From Eggerthellales bacterium UBA948 (GTDB lineage Bacteria; Actinomycetota; Coriobacteriia; Coriobacteriales; UBA8131): a stretch of DNA of 6,174 bases. The first letter of the stretch is position 1, and each line of letters starts with the position of its first letter. The notes under the pieces were generated by a model, which saw nothing but the letters and a program-made list of their open reading frames with translations, was not told where the DNA came from and did no database searches. Positions 1 to 5,960 of this stretch are shown here, in pieces. The position numbers and the translations under genes were made by a program. Location: contig DBCW01000120.1 in the NCBI GenBank assembly GCA_002293265.1, positions 14,670 to 20,843 on the forward strand, read 5' to 3'.

Positions 1-47
1 AGAACAACGCCACGCCTTAACCAATTGTTTTTTAAAAGAACAGCCAT
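1..47 (-). CDS. Partial ABC transporter permease N-terminus (probable)
   Basis: Only 15 codons are visible before the left edge: MAVLLKNNWLRRGVV. A short basic stretch (K, R, R) leading into hydrophobic residues is what precedes the first membrane segment of NitT/TauT-type permeases. In that family the permease gene commonly follows the binding-protein gene. The ATG lies 17 nt after the lipoprotein stop codon. An AGGAAAG at 60-66 is the only visible ribosome binding site; it sits 12 nt from the ATG but 9 nt from an adjacent in-frame TTG (48-50), so the true start may be the TTG. The permease assignment rests on gene order and the shape of the N-terminus, because no family motif falls inside the window. 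Confidence 0.4.
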   Translation of the reverse strand, partial: MAVLLKNNWLRRGVV

Positions 48-64
48 CAAGAAGTATTGCTTTC

Positions 65-1114
65 CTAATAAACCAGATAGAAATCGTCTTTGGGCATTTT
101 GCCGCCAACCGATTTTGGATCTTGGTCATAGAGCACTTGCAGGTACCCGCTTAAAGCGGTCTTCATGTCTTTGCCGCTCAGGCAAACAAGATTGCAGTTT
201 GGGATGGCTTTTTCGGCTATCTTAACATTGGCGATAAGTCCGCTATCCACAACTCCTTGGGCAGCAGCAGCCGGATCGGCATTAACACTCAGAACCGAGG
301 TGGCCTGCTCAGCTAAAAATTCTTTTACAACATCAGGATATGCAGCAGCGAAATCGGCATTAACTAGTGTTACTCCGGTAACTAAACGACTTCCCTCGGC
401 TCCATTTGTCTTCGTGGTCTGCTCCCAAACTTCTGTCAAGTTGATCCTTGCTGCCAGACTCTCAGCTTTGGCAATAACAGCCGTTACGTATGGCTCGGGT
501 AATAGTGCTATGGCTTCAGGATTATTGCTTATAGTTGCAGCCAACTCGGTAGCCTCAGACTTGTATTCCAGATTGACCTTGTCACTCAAACCATTGCTTT
601 TTAACAGGTAGTTGAAAACGTAATCAGGAGTAGTGCCCTTGCCCGTCATCAGAACCGTGCGTCCTGCCAGATCTTCCAAAGAGTTAACAGTGCTGTCAGC
701 AGTAACCACGTACAGTACTCCTAATGTGTTGATGTTTATGACCTGCGCCTTGCTCTTCGGCTTGTTGTAAAGGGTGGCAGCAACATTAGCTGGCAGAGTT
801 GCAAATTGGTACTGACCACTGATGAACCCGGGTATTATTTGATCAACAGTATCAACGCCCACCATATTAAATAGATATTTATTCTTTAGACTTTCGGGTT
901 TATTTTGTGCCTTAGTCATAAAGTTAATCAAGCCTATGGTCGTAGGTCCTCTTAAAGTAGCGACATTTACGTCAACAGCCTTTTGTGTGGACTCCGTTGT
1001 CTGAGCAGCAACTTTATCAACGCTTTTGCAGGCAACGAGACTTGATACGCACAAGGTCATCACCAAAACAAGTAGCAAGAGTGAGGTTAAATGTCGCTTT
1101 ATAGGTTTGTTCAT
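65..1114 (-). CDS. ABC transporter substrate-binding lipoprotein, NitT/TauT (SsuA-like) family
   Basis: This is a complete 349-residue extracytoplasmic solute receptor that would deliver a small ligand to a membrane ABC importer. Residues 1-28 form a lipoprotein signal: a basic start (K3, K6, R7), a leucine/valine-rich core and the lipobox L26-V27-A28-C29, with Cys29 as the expected lipidated residue. A Ser/Thr/Gln-rich linker follows to about residue 48. The mature part begins with VNVATLRGPTTIGLINFM, matching the first strand and binding loop of NMT1/SsuA-like periplasmic-binding proteins. Later SLEDLAGRTVLMTGKGTTPD is the typical hinge and second-lobe motif of the family. The length is normal for the family. 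The ligand cannot be read from the sequence; anions such as sulfonates, and pyrimidine precursors, are known ligands of relatives. The start is preceded by only a weak GGATGA ribosome binding site. The presumed permease follows directly, so this is the first visible gene of an importer operon. No convincing promoter is visible in the 45 nt between it and the upstream palindrome. Confidence 0.85.
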   Translation of the reverse strand: MNKPIKRHLTSLLLLVLVMTLCVSSLVACKSVDKVAAQTTESTQKAVDVNVATLRGPTTIGLINFMTKAQNKPESLKNKYLFNMVGVDTVDQIIPGFISGQYQFATLPANVAATLYNKPKSKAQVININTLGVLYVVTADSTVNSLEDLAGRTVLMTGKGTTPDYVFNYLLKSNGLSDKVNLEYKSEATELAATISNNPEAIALLPEPYVTAVIAKAESLAARINLTEVWEQTTKTNGAEGSRLVTGVTLVNADFAAAYPDVVKEFLAEQATSVLSVNADPAAAAQGVVDSGLIANVKIAEKAIPNCNLVCLSGKDMKTALSGYLQVLYDQDPKSVGGKMPKDDFYLVY

Positions 1115-1158
1115 CTTGTCATCCGAGTTCTAGTTTAAGGTTGTTTATGTATCTAGGC

Positions 1159-1290
1159 TGTCATTTTGAACAAAGTCTGAGCAATGCGTAAGGATCTAAC
1201 CAAAAGCTTTCCGGACGACAACCGATGTCGCCCGGAAAGCACACGTTTAGATCCTTCGACTACAGGCTTCGCCTTTTGCTCAAAATGGCA
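1159..1290. repeat. Nested palindromic intergenic element (~132 bp)
   Basis: The element is built of three concentric inverted repeats. The outer arms TGTCATTTTGA (1159-1169) and TCAAAATGGCA (1280-1290) pair with one G-T wobble. The middle arms AAGGATCTAA (1190-1199) and TTAGATCCTT (1247-1256) pair perfectly. The inner arms are 1206-1214 and 1232-1240 (9 bp), then 1216-1220 with 1226-1230 (5 bp) around a 5-nt loop. The right side between outer and middle arms carries GCGAAGCC and GTCGAAGGATC. This resembles the dispersed CATTCTGAGCGAAG...GAAGGATCT palindromes seen between genes in many anaerobe genomes, a resemblance recalled rather than searched. It encodes no protein, and no clear target-site duplication is visible at its ends. 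Confidence 0.75.
1202..1240 (-). terminator. Possible Rho-independent terminator of the hydrogenase operon
   Basis: Read on the minus strand, the inner hairpin of the palindromic element is a G+C-rich stem: 9 bp, one mismatch, then 5 bp, with a 5-nt loop. It is followed at once by TTTTGGTT. It begins about 65 nt after the hydrogenase stop codon, a normal distance for an intrinsic terminator. The U-tract is short, so termination could be incomplete and leave some read-through into the importer genes. The plus strand has no U-tract after this hairpin. Confidence 0.45.
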
Positions 1291-1304
1291 TCAGGGTAAG
1301 TGCC

Positions 1305-3053
1305 TTACTTGCCGTTACTTGGCATTACCCAACCGTGATGGTCGGTATGCAGCAGGTGATGCGAGCGCTCGGATAGCGGAGCGCCAAAGTACTCCTCGTA
1401 GACCTGCGTTATGCTTGGATTCTCGTGCGAGAAGCGATACTCACTCTTCTTATCCAGACCGTACAAAACTTCACCGCGCACAAATGCGCGTGCCAGCGAG
1501 GTGGATATTGGTTGTCCGCCACCATTTACGCAACCACCCGGACAGCTCATGACCTCAACAAAGTCATACTCAACTTCGCCGGCTTTGATAGCTTGGATCA
1601 GCTTCTCGGCGTTAGCCAGACCACTGGCAATTGCTACACGAACTACCAGCCCGTTGATCTCATACTGTGCCTCTTTCCAGCCATCAAGCCCTCGGACCTC
1701 AAAAAATGCATCAGGATCCGGATTTTCTCCGGCAACCAATTTATAAGCTGTGCGAAGCGCCGCCTCCATAACACCACCGGTGGCACCAAATATTACAGCG
1801 GCTCCTGTTCCGATGCCTAAAGGAGAGTCCAGCTCTTCTTCTTGAAGCGTACTGCAATCTATAAAGCTGCTCTTAATCAGGCGATCTATCTCACGCACAG
1901 TAAGTGCGTAGTCTGTATCTGGGCCAAAACCGGCATCCTGCAAGTTGGGTATGGCAGCCTCATGCTTTTTGGCAGTACACGGCATTATTGAGATCACACG
2001 GATATTGCCAGCATCAATACCCATCTTTTCTGCCCAATAAGTCTTGATAACAGGACCGAGCATGCCTTGAGGAGACTTAGCCGTGGAGAGATTCTCGATC
2101 ATATCGGGATGTTGACCTTTGATGTAGCGTATCCAAGCCGGACAACAAGAGGTAAGCATTGGCCAAGCGTAGTCGTCTCTGTGGGTAAAACGCTCGATAA
2201 ACTCGCTGCCTTCTTCCATGATGGTGAGGTCAGCGGAAAAGTCGGTGTCGAAAATGTAGTCAAAGCCAATGCGTCGCAGTGCCGCTGCTAACAACTTAAC
2301 TGTGGCTTGGTCATGACTGAGCCCAAGAGGCTCACCCCAGGCTGCGCGGACAGAGGGTGCAATTTGGATGACCGTGGTGATATCCGGATTAGCAATGTCG
2401 CTCAAAACAGCGTCGATATCGTCGCGCTCGCGCAAGGCACCGGTGGGACAATGGATAATACACTGTCCGCAATACGTGCAGGGGGATTCCTCCATCACCT
2501 GATTGTTGCTAACGCCGATAGTTTTGCGGCTGGCGCGGTTTTTAAGATCCCATATACCCACTGCTTGATGCTCATGATCGCAAACATGAACGCAGCGCAT
2601 GCACTTTATGCATTTACTCGCATCACGAATCACAGGTATATCGGTATTCCAAACAAAAGGCTCTGCCGATGTCTCAAAACGCAACTCGCCCATATTCATA
2701 TCATTTGCCAGCTCTTGTAATTGACAATAACCACTGCGCACGCAAGACGTACACTTGACCTCATGCTGCGACAGGATCAACTCAAGATTTGTGTACCTGG
2801 TACGGCGTACTTTATCCGTATCAGTTTTGACGGACATACCTTCGTACACTCGGTTGTTGCAAGAAGCAACCAGTTGATCCGAACCCTCCAGTTCAACACA
2901 GCAGATACGACAAGCACCGCAATCGTTTACTCCCCAGTAAAAACAAAGGCTGGGTATCTTGATGTCTTCGCCCTCTGCAGCTGCCAAGATGGTCATATCC
3001 TCAGGCACCGACACAGCTTTTCCGTCGATCGTGATATTAACTCTTTCTACCAT
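1305..3053 (-). CDS. hydA: [FeFe] hydrogenase catalytic subunit, CpI-like multidomain (group A)
   Basis: This 582-residue cytoplasmic enzyme catalyses reversible proton reduction to H2. The domains, in order, are: an N-terminal [2Fe-2S] ferredoxin fold (C37, C48, C51, C65); a His-Cys [4Fe-4S] site (H97-x3-C101-x2-C104-x5-C110); two [4Fe-4S] clusters (C148/C151/C154/C158 and C192/C195/C198/C202); and the H-cluster domain. The three H-cluster signatures are complete: TSCCPAW (301-307), with C303 the likely proton-transfer cysteine and C304 a cluster ligand; MPCTAKKHE (357-365), with C359; and the CPGGC motif with C504 and C508. Length and domain order match CpI-type enzymes (about 575 residues). 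C45 and C52 are extra cysteines beside the [2Fe-2S] ligands. About 12 residues extend past the usual HHLLHT ending. The ATG overlaps the stop codon of the upstream flavoprotein gene by 7 nt and has a GGAGGGAGG ribosome binding site 7-8 nt away, so the two proteins are probably made together as one complex. The physiological direction is unknown. The maturases HydE, HydF and HydG are required by the family but are not in this window. Confidence 0.95.
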   Translation of the reverse strand: MVERVNITIDGKAVSVPEDMTILAAAEGEDIKIPSLCFYWGVNDCGACRICCVELEGSDQLVASCNNRVYEGMSVKTDTDKVRRTRYTNLELILSQHEVKCTSCVRSGYCQLQELANDMNMGELRFETSAEPFVWNTDIPVIRDASKCIKCMRCVHVCDHEHQAVGIWDLKNRASRKTIGVSNNQVMEESPCTYCGQCIIHCPTGALRERDDIDAVLSDIANPDITTVIQIAPSVRAAWGEPLGLSHDQATVKLLAAALRRIGFDYIFDTDFSADLTIMEEGSEFIERFTHRDDYAWPMLTSCCPAWIRYIKGQHPDMIENLSTAKSPQGMLGPVIKTYWAEKMGIDAGNIRVISIMPCTAKKHEAAIPNLQDAGFGPDTDYALTVREIDRLIKSSFIDCSTLQEEELDSPLGIGTGAAVIFGATGGVMEAALRTAYKLVAGENPDPDAFFEVRGLDGWKEAQYEINGLVVRVAIASGLANAEKLIQAIKAGEVEYDFVEVMSCPGGCVNGGGQPISTSLARAFVRGEVLYGLDKKSEYRFSHENPSITQVYEEYFGAPLSERSHHLLHTDHHGWVMPSNGK

Positions 3054-4873
3054 GATAAGTTCCTCCCTCCGCGCAACGCGCCGGGGCCAAAGTGATCACA
3101 ACGCAAACAACGTCCGATTTCCTGCACTGCCTCTTCTTCGCTTAGACCCTTTTCCGTAACGGAGAAGTCACCGGCTAGCTCATGGCTGATGGTCTCGTAT
3201 GTATTAGTGCGCCCACAATACGGCTTGGGCTTTGCTAGGGCTGCAGGAATGTCACCACCAAAAGTGATGACATGGTTGTAGCCAAGATATGTGTCGATAG
3301 CTTTAACGGCGGTTTTTGCAGAAGCAATCGCTGCGATGGCCGAGGCCGGACCGGTGGTACATTCTCCACCTGCAAACACACCTTCCAAACCAACAACGCT
3401 GCTGTCGTCTGCCGTTACAAGGCAGCCACGATTTACGCCAAATCCGCTGTCCGCAAAAGCCTGTGAGTCAATTTTTTGCCCAATAGCAACTAGGATCAGA
3501 TCACAACTTAGAGTTTGTGGAGTATCCTGAGCGGCTTTTACCTGAGCACGTCCATTGCTAACCGTTGAGACAATTTGCTGCTGCACGGTAAGACCGCAGA
3601 CTTTTCCATCCTCAACCTTGATCTCTACCGGAGCGTTCAGATCCAACAAAGAGCAACCCTCGGACAGTGCTGCATCTATCTCAGCAGGTAGAGCTGTCAT
3701 GTCGCTGCGGCGACGTCGATAAACAATCTTGGCACTTTTGGCGCCTAAGCGCAGTGCAGTACGGGCACAGTCTATGGCAACATTGCCGCCTCCGACAACA
3801 ACTACACTTTTGTCGGTGAAGTCCGGTAACTCGTTGTCTCCTACTAAACGCAGCAACTCAACCGCAGACATAACACCATCGGCATCTTCGTTTTCCAAAC
3901 CTAGCTTATTGTCACTATGGGCACCAATTGCTACATAAACGGCATCAAAGTCCTGCCTGATTGCCTCAAAGCTGATGTCCTTGCCAACAGCAATGTCGGT
4001 TTTGACCTCAATACCGGCAGATGCCAGATACGCAATCTCGCTGTCTAGGCGCTCACGAGGCAAACGATACGATGGGATGCCGTAGCGCAGCATGCCACCA
4101 AGTTGTTTACGTTGCTCAAAAATCGTAGGCTCATGCCCCATGCAAGCCAGCCAATAGGCAGCAGACACACCAGCCGGACCGCCACCGATCACAGCTACTT
4201 TTTTACCGGTGCTTTCAGCTTTTGCAGGTGCTTGCTCATCAGTGCTTCGATCTATGGCATAGCGCTTGATCGCTCTAATATTGATAGGATCATCTATCAT
4301 GCCGCGACGACAAACAAACTCACATGGATGCTCGCAAACCATCGCGCAAGCAGCAGCAAACGGATTGTCTTTGCGGATAAGGTGAACCGCATCCGCATAC
4401 TTACCGGCAACAGTTAGCGCCAAATAACCGGGAACGTCAACTCCGGCAGGACAACCGGAAACGCAAGGTACCGGGCTGGCAAATTGAACGCCACAATTAT
4501 TGTGTTTGATGTGATACAGATAATCGTCCTTAAATGCAGTTATCGAGCGAAGAGCTTGAGCCCCTCCCTCGTATCCTATCGCGCAATCTGCCGACAGATA
4601 AACGGTCTTCGCCAGCTCTTCGATTGTGTCCAAGTCTTTTGGCTCTGCCTTGCCATCAAGCACCTTGTCTATCAGCACTCCAAGCTGCTTGAGACCAATA
4701 CGACAAGATGTACATTTTCCACAACTTTGTGTATTTAGCATTTTTACTAATATTGCAGTAAACTCAACCGGACAGTTAGCGGTACTTGCCGCGATACGAC
4801 GTTCAAGATCCTCATACATTTGTTCCACAAGCTTTTTGGCTTGCTTTGGGTCAGATACTTCCAATACCTGCAT
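3047..4873 (-). CDS. Hydrogenase-partner flavoprotein: NuoF-type Fe-S domain fused to GltD/NfnB-like NAD(P)H oxidoreductase
   Basis: This 608-residue protein links the hydrogenase to a pyridine nucleotide. Residues 35-125 match the C-terminal [4Fe-4S] domain of NuoF/HydB (C51-x2-C54-x2-C57, then C97). The FMN- and NADH-binding part of NuoF is absent. Residues 127-205 match the Fe-S module of glutamate synthase small subunit (C137, C141; C180, C184, C188). Next come an FAD Rossmann motif, GGGPAG (230-235), and a second nucleotide site, VVVVGGGNVAID (357-368), followed by YRRRR (385-389). Basic residues at that point favour NADPH in GltD relatives. A second FAD-contact motif, GVFAGGEC, lies at 498-505, and a CLRCD motif (589-593) ends the domain. 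I chose the ATG at 4873 because a perfect AGGAGG (4879-4884) lies 5 nt before it; an in-frame ATG at 4903 would add ten residues that encode this site. The gene is first in the operon and overlaps the hydrogenase gene by 7 nt. Similar pairings in clostridia have been described as NADPH-linked hydrogenases. NADP(H) use and any bifurcation are inferred. Confidence 0.88.
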   Translation of the reverse strand: MQVLEVSDPKQAKKLVEQMYEDLERRIAASTANCPVEFTAILVKMLNTQSCGKCTSCRIGLKQLGVLIDKVLDGKAEPKDLDTIEELAKTVYLSADCAIGYEGGAQALRSITAFKDDYLYHIKHNNCGVQFASPVPCVSGCPAGVDVPGYLALTVAGKYADAVHLIRKDNPFAAACAMVCEHPCEFVCRRGMIDDPINIRAIKRYAIDRSTDEQAPAKAESTGKKVAVIGGGPAGVSAAYWLACMGHEPTIFEQRKQLGGMLRYGIPSYRLPRERLDSEIAYLASAGIEVKTDIAVGKDISFEAIRQDFDAVYVAIGAHSDNKLGLENEDADGVMSAVELLRLVGDNELPDFTDKSVVVVGGGNVAIDCARTALRLGAKSAKIVYRRRRSDMTALPAEIDAALSEGCSLLDLNAPVEIKVEDGKVCGLTVQQQIVSTVSNGRAQVKAAQDTPQTLSCDLILVAIGQKIDSQAFADSGFGVNRGCLVTADDSSVVGLEGVFAGGECTTGPASAIAAIASAKTAVKAIDTYLGYNHVITFGGDIPAALAKPKPYCGRTNTYETISHELAGDFSVTEKGLSEEEAVQEIGRCLRCDHFGPGALRGGRNLSW

Positions 4874-4878
4874 CTTTA

Positions 4879-4884
4879 CCTCCT
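4879..4884 (-). promoter_or_regulatory. Ribosome binding site that fixes the flavoprotein start
   Basis: AGGAGG on the minus strand is followed by TAAAG and then ATG at 4873-4871. It lies inside the reading frame that would result from the upstream ATG at 4903, which has no comparable site of its own. This makes the shorter 608-residue protein the better call. Confidence 0.8.
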
Positions 4885-5028
4885 GCTTCCTATATCTTCG
4901 CATATCATTCAGTTACGTACGTATGATTCTTGCTGTATTGCTTATGATTAGCACTAGAAATCCAACAACACAGTTAGATTAGAAAATCTTATCTTTACTT
5001 AAAGTTTGTAATTGGTCAAATATCTGTG

Positions 5029-5102
5029 GAAACCGTTAACGCTCGGTGAACAACCGCTGAATGTGGTAATAGAAACCGTTTGCGTTCAGTGAACAGCCGT
5101 TG
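5029..5102. repeat. Two 31-bp direct repeats with a 43-bp period (possible operators)
   Basis: The copies at 5029-5059 and 5072-5102 are identical at 25 of 31 positions. Shared blocks include GAAACCGTT at the start, GTGAACA in the middle and CCG near the end. The second copy contains a perfect 11-bp palindrome, GTTCAGTGAAC (5084-5094); in the first copy the same place reads GCTCGGTGAAC and is degraded. A period of 43 bp is close to four helical turns, which would put both copies on the same face of the DNA. This is the arrangement expected for a dimeric regulator binding twice. Which protein binds, and which gene it controls, cannot be read from the sequence. Confidence 0.6.
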
Positions 5103-5235
5103 GTTTTCGTGTATTGCTTGAAAAAGCACTGATTGACTGCATTTGCAGTTGGCAACAAAAGCTCATGCTGATCATTGATAGTTCAAAAATCATAATAACG
5201 ATAAATAATCTGTTTCGAGACACTACAATGTAAAT

Positions 5236-5583
5236 ATGCAGTATTTGATTCCTGATAACGATGAGGATTTGCTTCGCGAGTGTAAGGTGCAGGTTTTTCG
5301 CAGCTCCGGCCACGGTGGGCAGAGTGTGAATACCACCGATAGTGCTGTGCGTTTAATTCATGAGCCCAGCGGCATTGTGATCGTTGCTCGCAGAGAACGA
5401 AGCCAACTGATGAACAAGCGAGTAGCTCTGCGCCAATTGCGATCTCGCCTTGAAGCCGTCAACCATCAGGTAAAACCCAGAACAGCCACGCGCCCAAGTA
5501 AAGCCGCAGTTGAAAGACGCTTAAACGCAAAACACATGCAAGCGCGTAAAAAACTACAACGGTCTAAGCCCGATGAAGAGTAA
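5236..5583 (+). CDS. ArfB/mtRF-R-like peptidyl-tRNA hydrolase (release-factor-like ribosome rescue protein)
   Basis: This 115-residue protein consists of only the catalytic domain of class I release factors plus a basic tail. Residues 22-38 fit the family signature around the GGQ motif (G27-G28-Q29): [11 protein letters not shown], then TTDSAV. In this family the GGQ loop enters the peptidyl-transferase centre and releases the nascent chain from the tRNA. The stop-codon recognition domain is absent, so release should not depend on a codon. Residues 84-112 (Arg/Lys-rich, with [11 protein letters not shown]) resemble the C-terminal tail that ArfB relatives use to probe an empty mRNA channel on stalled ribosomes. 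The overall size and ending are closer to short bacterial RF-like proteins and mitochondrial mtRF-R than to E. coli ArfB. The ATG at 5236 has no good Shine-Dalgarno sequence; GAGA at 5217-5220 is 15 nt away. The gene is transcribed away from the hydrogenase operon, and nothing suggests a functional link with it. Confidence 0.85.
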   Translation: MQYLIPDNDEDLLRECKVQVFRSSGHGGQSVNTTDSAVRLIHEPSGIVIVARRERSQLMNKRVALRQLRSRLEAVNHQVKPRTATRPSKAAVERRLNAKHMQARKKLQRSKPDEE

Positions 5584-5617
5584 GAACAGCTGAAAAATCT
5601 TCTATACTAGATATATC

Positions 5618-5664
5618 AAATATTTTTGATAATGACTATTTAATCATAAATATCAAAAATATTT
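5618..5664. repeat. 14-bp perfect inverted repeat, A+T-only stem apart from one pair
   Basis: AAATATTTTTGATA (5618-5631) and TATCAAAAATATTT (5651-5664) are exact reverse complements around a 19-nt loop. The left arm also takes part in a second palindrome, TATCAAA-TATT-TTTGATA (5614-5631). The structure lies between the convergent ends of the release-factor gene (stop at 5583) and the ATPase remnant, whose stop codon (5636-5638) is in the loop. It lacks the G+C-rich stem of a normal intrinsic terminator. It could still slow transcription, or it could mark the scar where the ATPase gene was cut off. Confidence 0.6.
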
Positions 5665-5794
5665 CGTTATTAAAAGTCTCGCGAACCAAGTAAGTCTTTC
5701 CAACACGGCGACGACTATAGACCGCCACTAGCTCCGCTTCTCTACTTTGTGCCAAATCACGCAATAAGGTTTGTTCTTCTTTTCGCCCTATCAT
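5636..5794 (-). pseudogene. Truncated AAA-family ATPase (N-terminal remnant, 52 codons)
   Basis: The translation begins MIGRKEEQTLLRDLAQ and continues through ELVAVYSRRRVGKTYLVRE. This is the N-terminal pattern of the prokaryotic AAA ATPases related to archaeal-type ATPases (COG1672/DUF234-like), normally well over 350 residues: an IGR(K/E) start, a leucine-spaced helix, then a P-loop usually written YGRRRVGKT. Here the first glycine of that loop is serine (S27), while GKT (32-34) is intact. After about residue 46 the sequence becomes FLIFMIK and stops at TAG, inside the loop of a 14-bp inverted repeat. The helicase-like and C-terminal domains are missing. A strong GGAGG (5801-5805) lies 6 nt before the ATG, so the fragment may still be translated. 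Family recognition comes from the N-terminal pattern only. The loss probably followed a deletion or rearrangement at the A+T-rich repeat. Confidence 0.65.
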
Positions 5795-5810
5795 ATAATG
5801 CCTCCGAAAA

Positions 5811-5857
5811 ATAAAGCGCTGAAACTGTATGTATTATGCCAAGTTTCAGCGTTTTAT
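5811..5857. terminator. Bidirectional hairpin terminator (copy 1 of a paired element)
   Basis: CGCTGAAACT (5817-5826) and AGTTTCAGCG (5842-5851) form a perfect 10-bp stem with a 15-nt loop. Six further pairs extend it on the plus strand (5811-5816 with 5852-5857, one being G-U). On the plus strand it is followed by a T-rich tail, TTTTATATTTT; on the minus strand by CTTTATTTTT. It lies directly upstream of the ribosome binding site of the ATPase remnant. It is the best intrinsic terminator for plus-strand transcripts, though 230 nt beyond the release-factor stop codon. Confidence 0.6.
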
Positions 5858-5883
5858 ATTTTACGGCAAGTACTATTTATGCG

Positions 5884-5912
5884 TTGACATGCTAGTTTAC
5901 ACACTGGAATAT
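5884..5912 (+). promoter_or_regulatory. Possible promoter (consensus -35, weak -10)
   Basis: TTGACA (5884-5889) is a perfect -35 hexamer. Seventeen bp on is GAATAT (5907-5912), which matches the -10 consensus at only three positions; TTTAAT at 5915-5920 is a better -10 but is spaced 25 bp. A transcript would begin near 5919, just before the hairpin at 5923-5955. No plus-strand gene follows. The call is tentative. Confidence 0.25.
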
Positions 5913-5922
5913 TTTTTAATAT

Positions 5923-5960
5923 GCTGAAATATGATAGTTCATACCATATTTCAGCGTTTT
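5923..5960 (+). terminator. Hairpin with U-tract (copy 2 of a paired element)
   Basis: GCTGAAATATG (5923-5933) and CATATTTCAGC (5945-5955) form a perfect 11-bp stem with an 11-nt loop, followed by GTTTTA. The first and last seven bases of the hairpin, and the following GTTTTA, are the same as in the hairpin 105 bp upstream, and the total length between the outer ends is also the same (33 bp). It would act as a terminator of moderate strength on the plus strand. On the minus strand it is followed by A-rich sequence, not a U-tract. Confidence 0.45.

Larger units (their letters stand above)
4874..5235. promoter_or_regulatory. Divergent control region between the hydrogenase operon and the release-factor gene
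   Basis: This 362-bp A+T-rich stretch must hold the start signals of both transcription units. For the hydrogenase direction, TTGACC (5019-5014, minus strand) is a fair -35 element, but the box 17 nt on, AAAGAT, is poor. For the plus direction, TTGATA (5175-5180) or TTCAAA (5182-5187) could serve with AATAAT (5204-5209); the second pair is spaced 16 bp. Small perfect palindromes lie at 4914-4923 (TACGTACGTA) and 5136-5149 (ACTGCA-TT-TGCAGT). Two 31-bp direct repeats occupy the middle. I see no riboswitch that I recognise and no convincing coding sequence. The promoter calls here are weak. Confidence 0.45.

Noticed and set aside
165..611. 148-codon plus-strand frame.
   Set aside because: It lies fully opposite the lipoprotein gene, has no ribosome binding site and resembles no protein family; it is a shadow of the real gene.
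1184..1552. 122-codon plus-strand frame covering the palindrome and the hydrogenase C-terminus.
   Set aside because: It runs through an inverted-repeat element and antisense to hydA; composition and context do not support coding.
4874..4903. In-frame upstream ATG that would make the flavoprotein 618 residues long.
   Set aside because: The extra ten codons encode the perfect AGGAGG site of the next ATG and add no recognisable domain; there is no good ribosome binding site before 4903.
5031..5053. Rex (NADH-sensing repressor) operator near the hydrogenase operon.
   Set aside because: Half-site-like GTTAA and TGAACAA are present, but they are 7 bp apart instead of the 4 bp of the usual site, and the second repeat copy fits even less well.
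5029..5102. A minimal CRISPR array.
   Set aside because: There are only two imperfect repeats, the gap between them is 12 bp, far below spacer length, and no cas genes are present.
5086..5313. 75-codon minus-strand frame across the divergent control region.
   Set aside because: It overlaps the conserved GGQ coding region of the release-factor gene on the other strand and the direct repeats, with no family resemblance.
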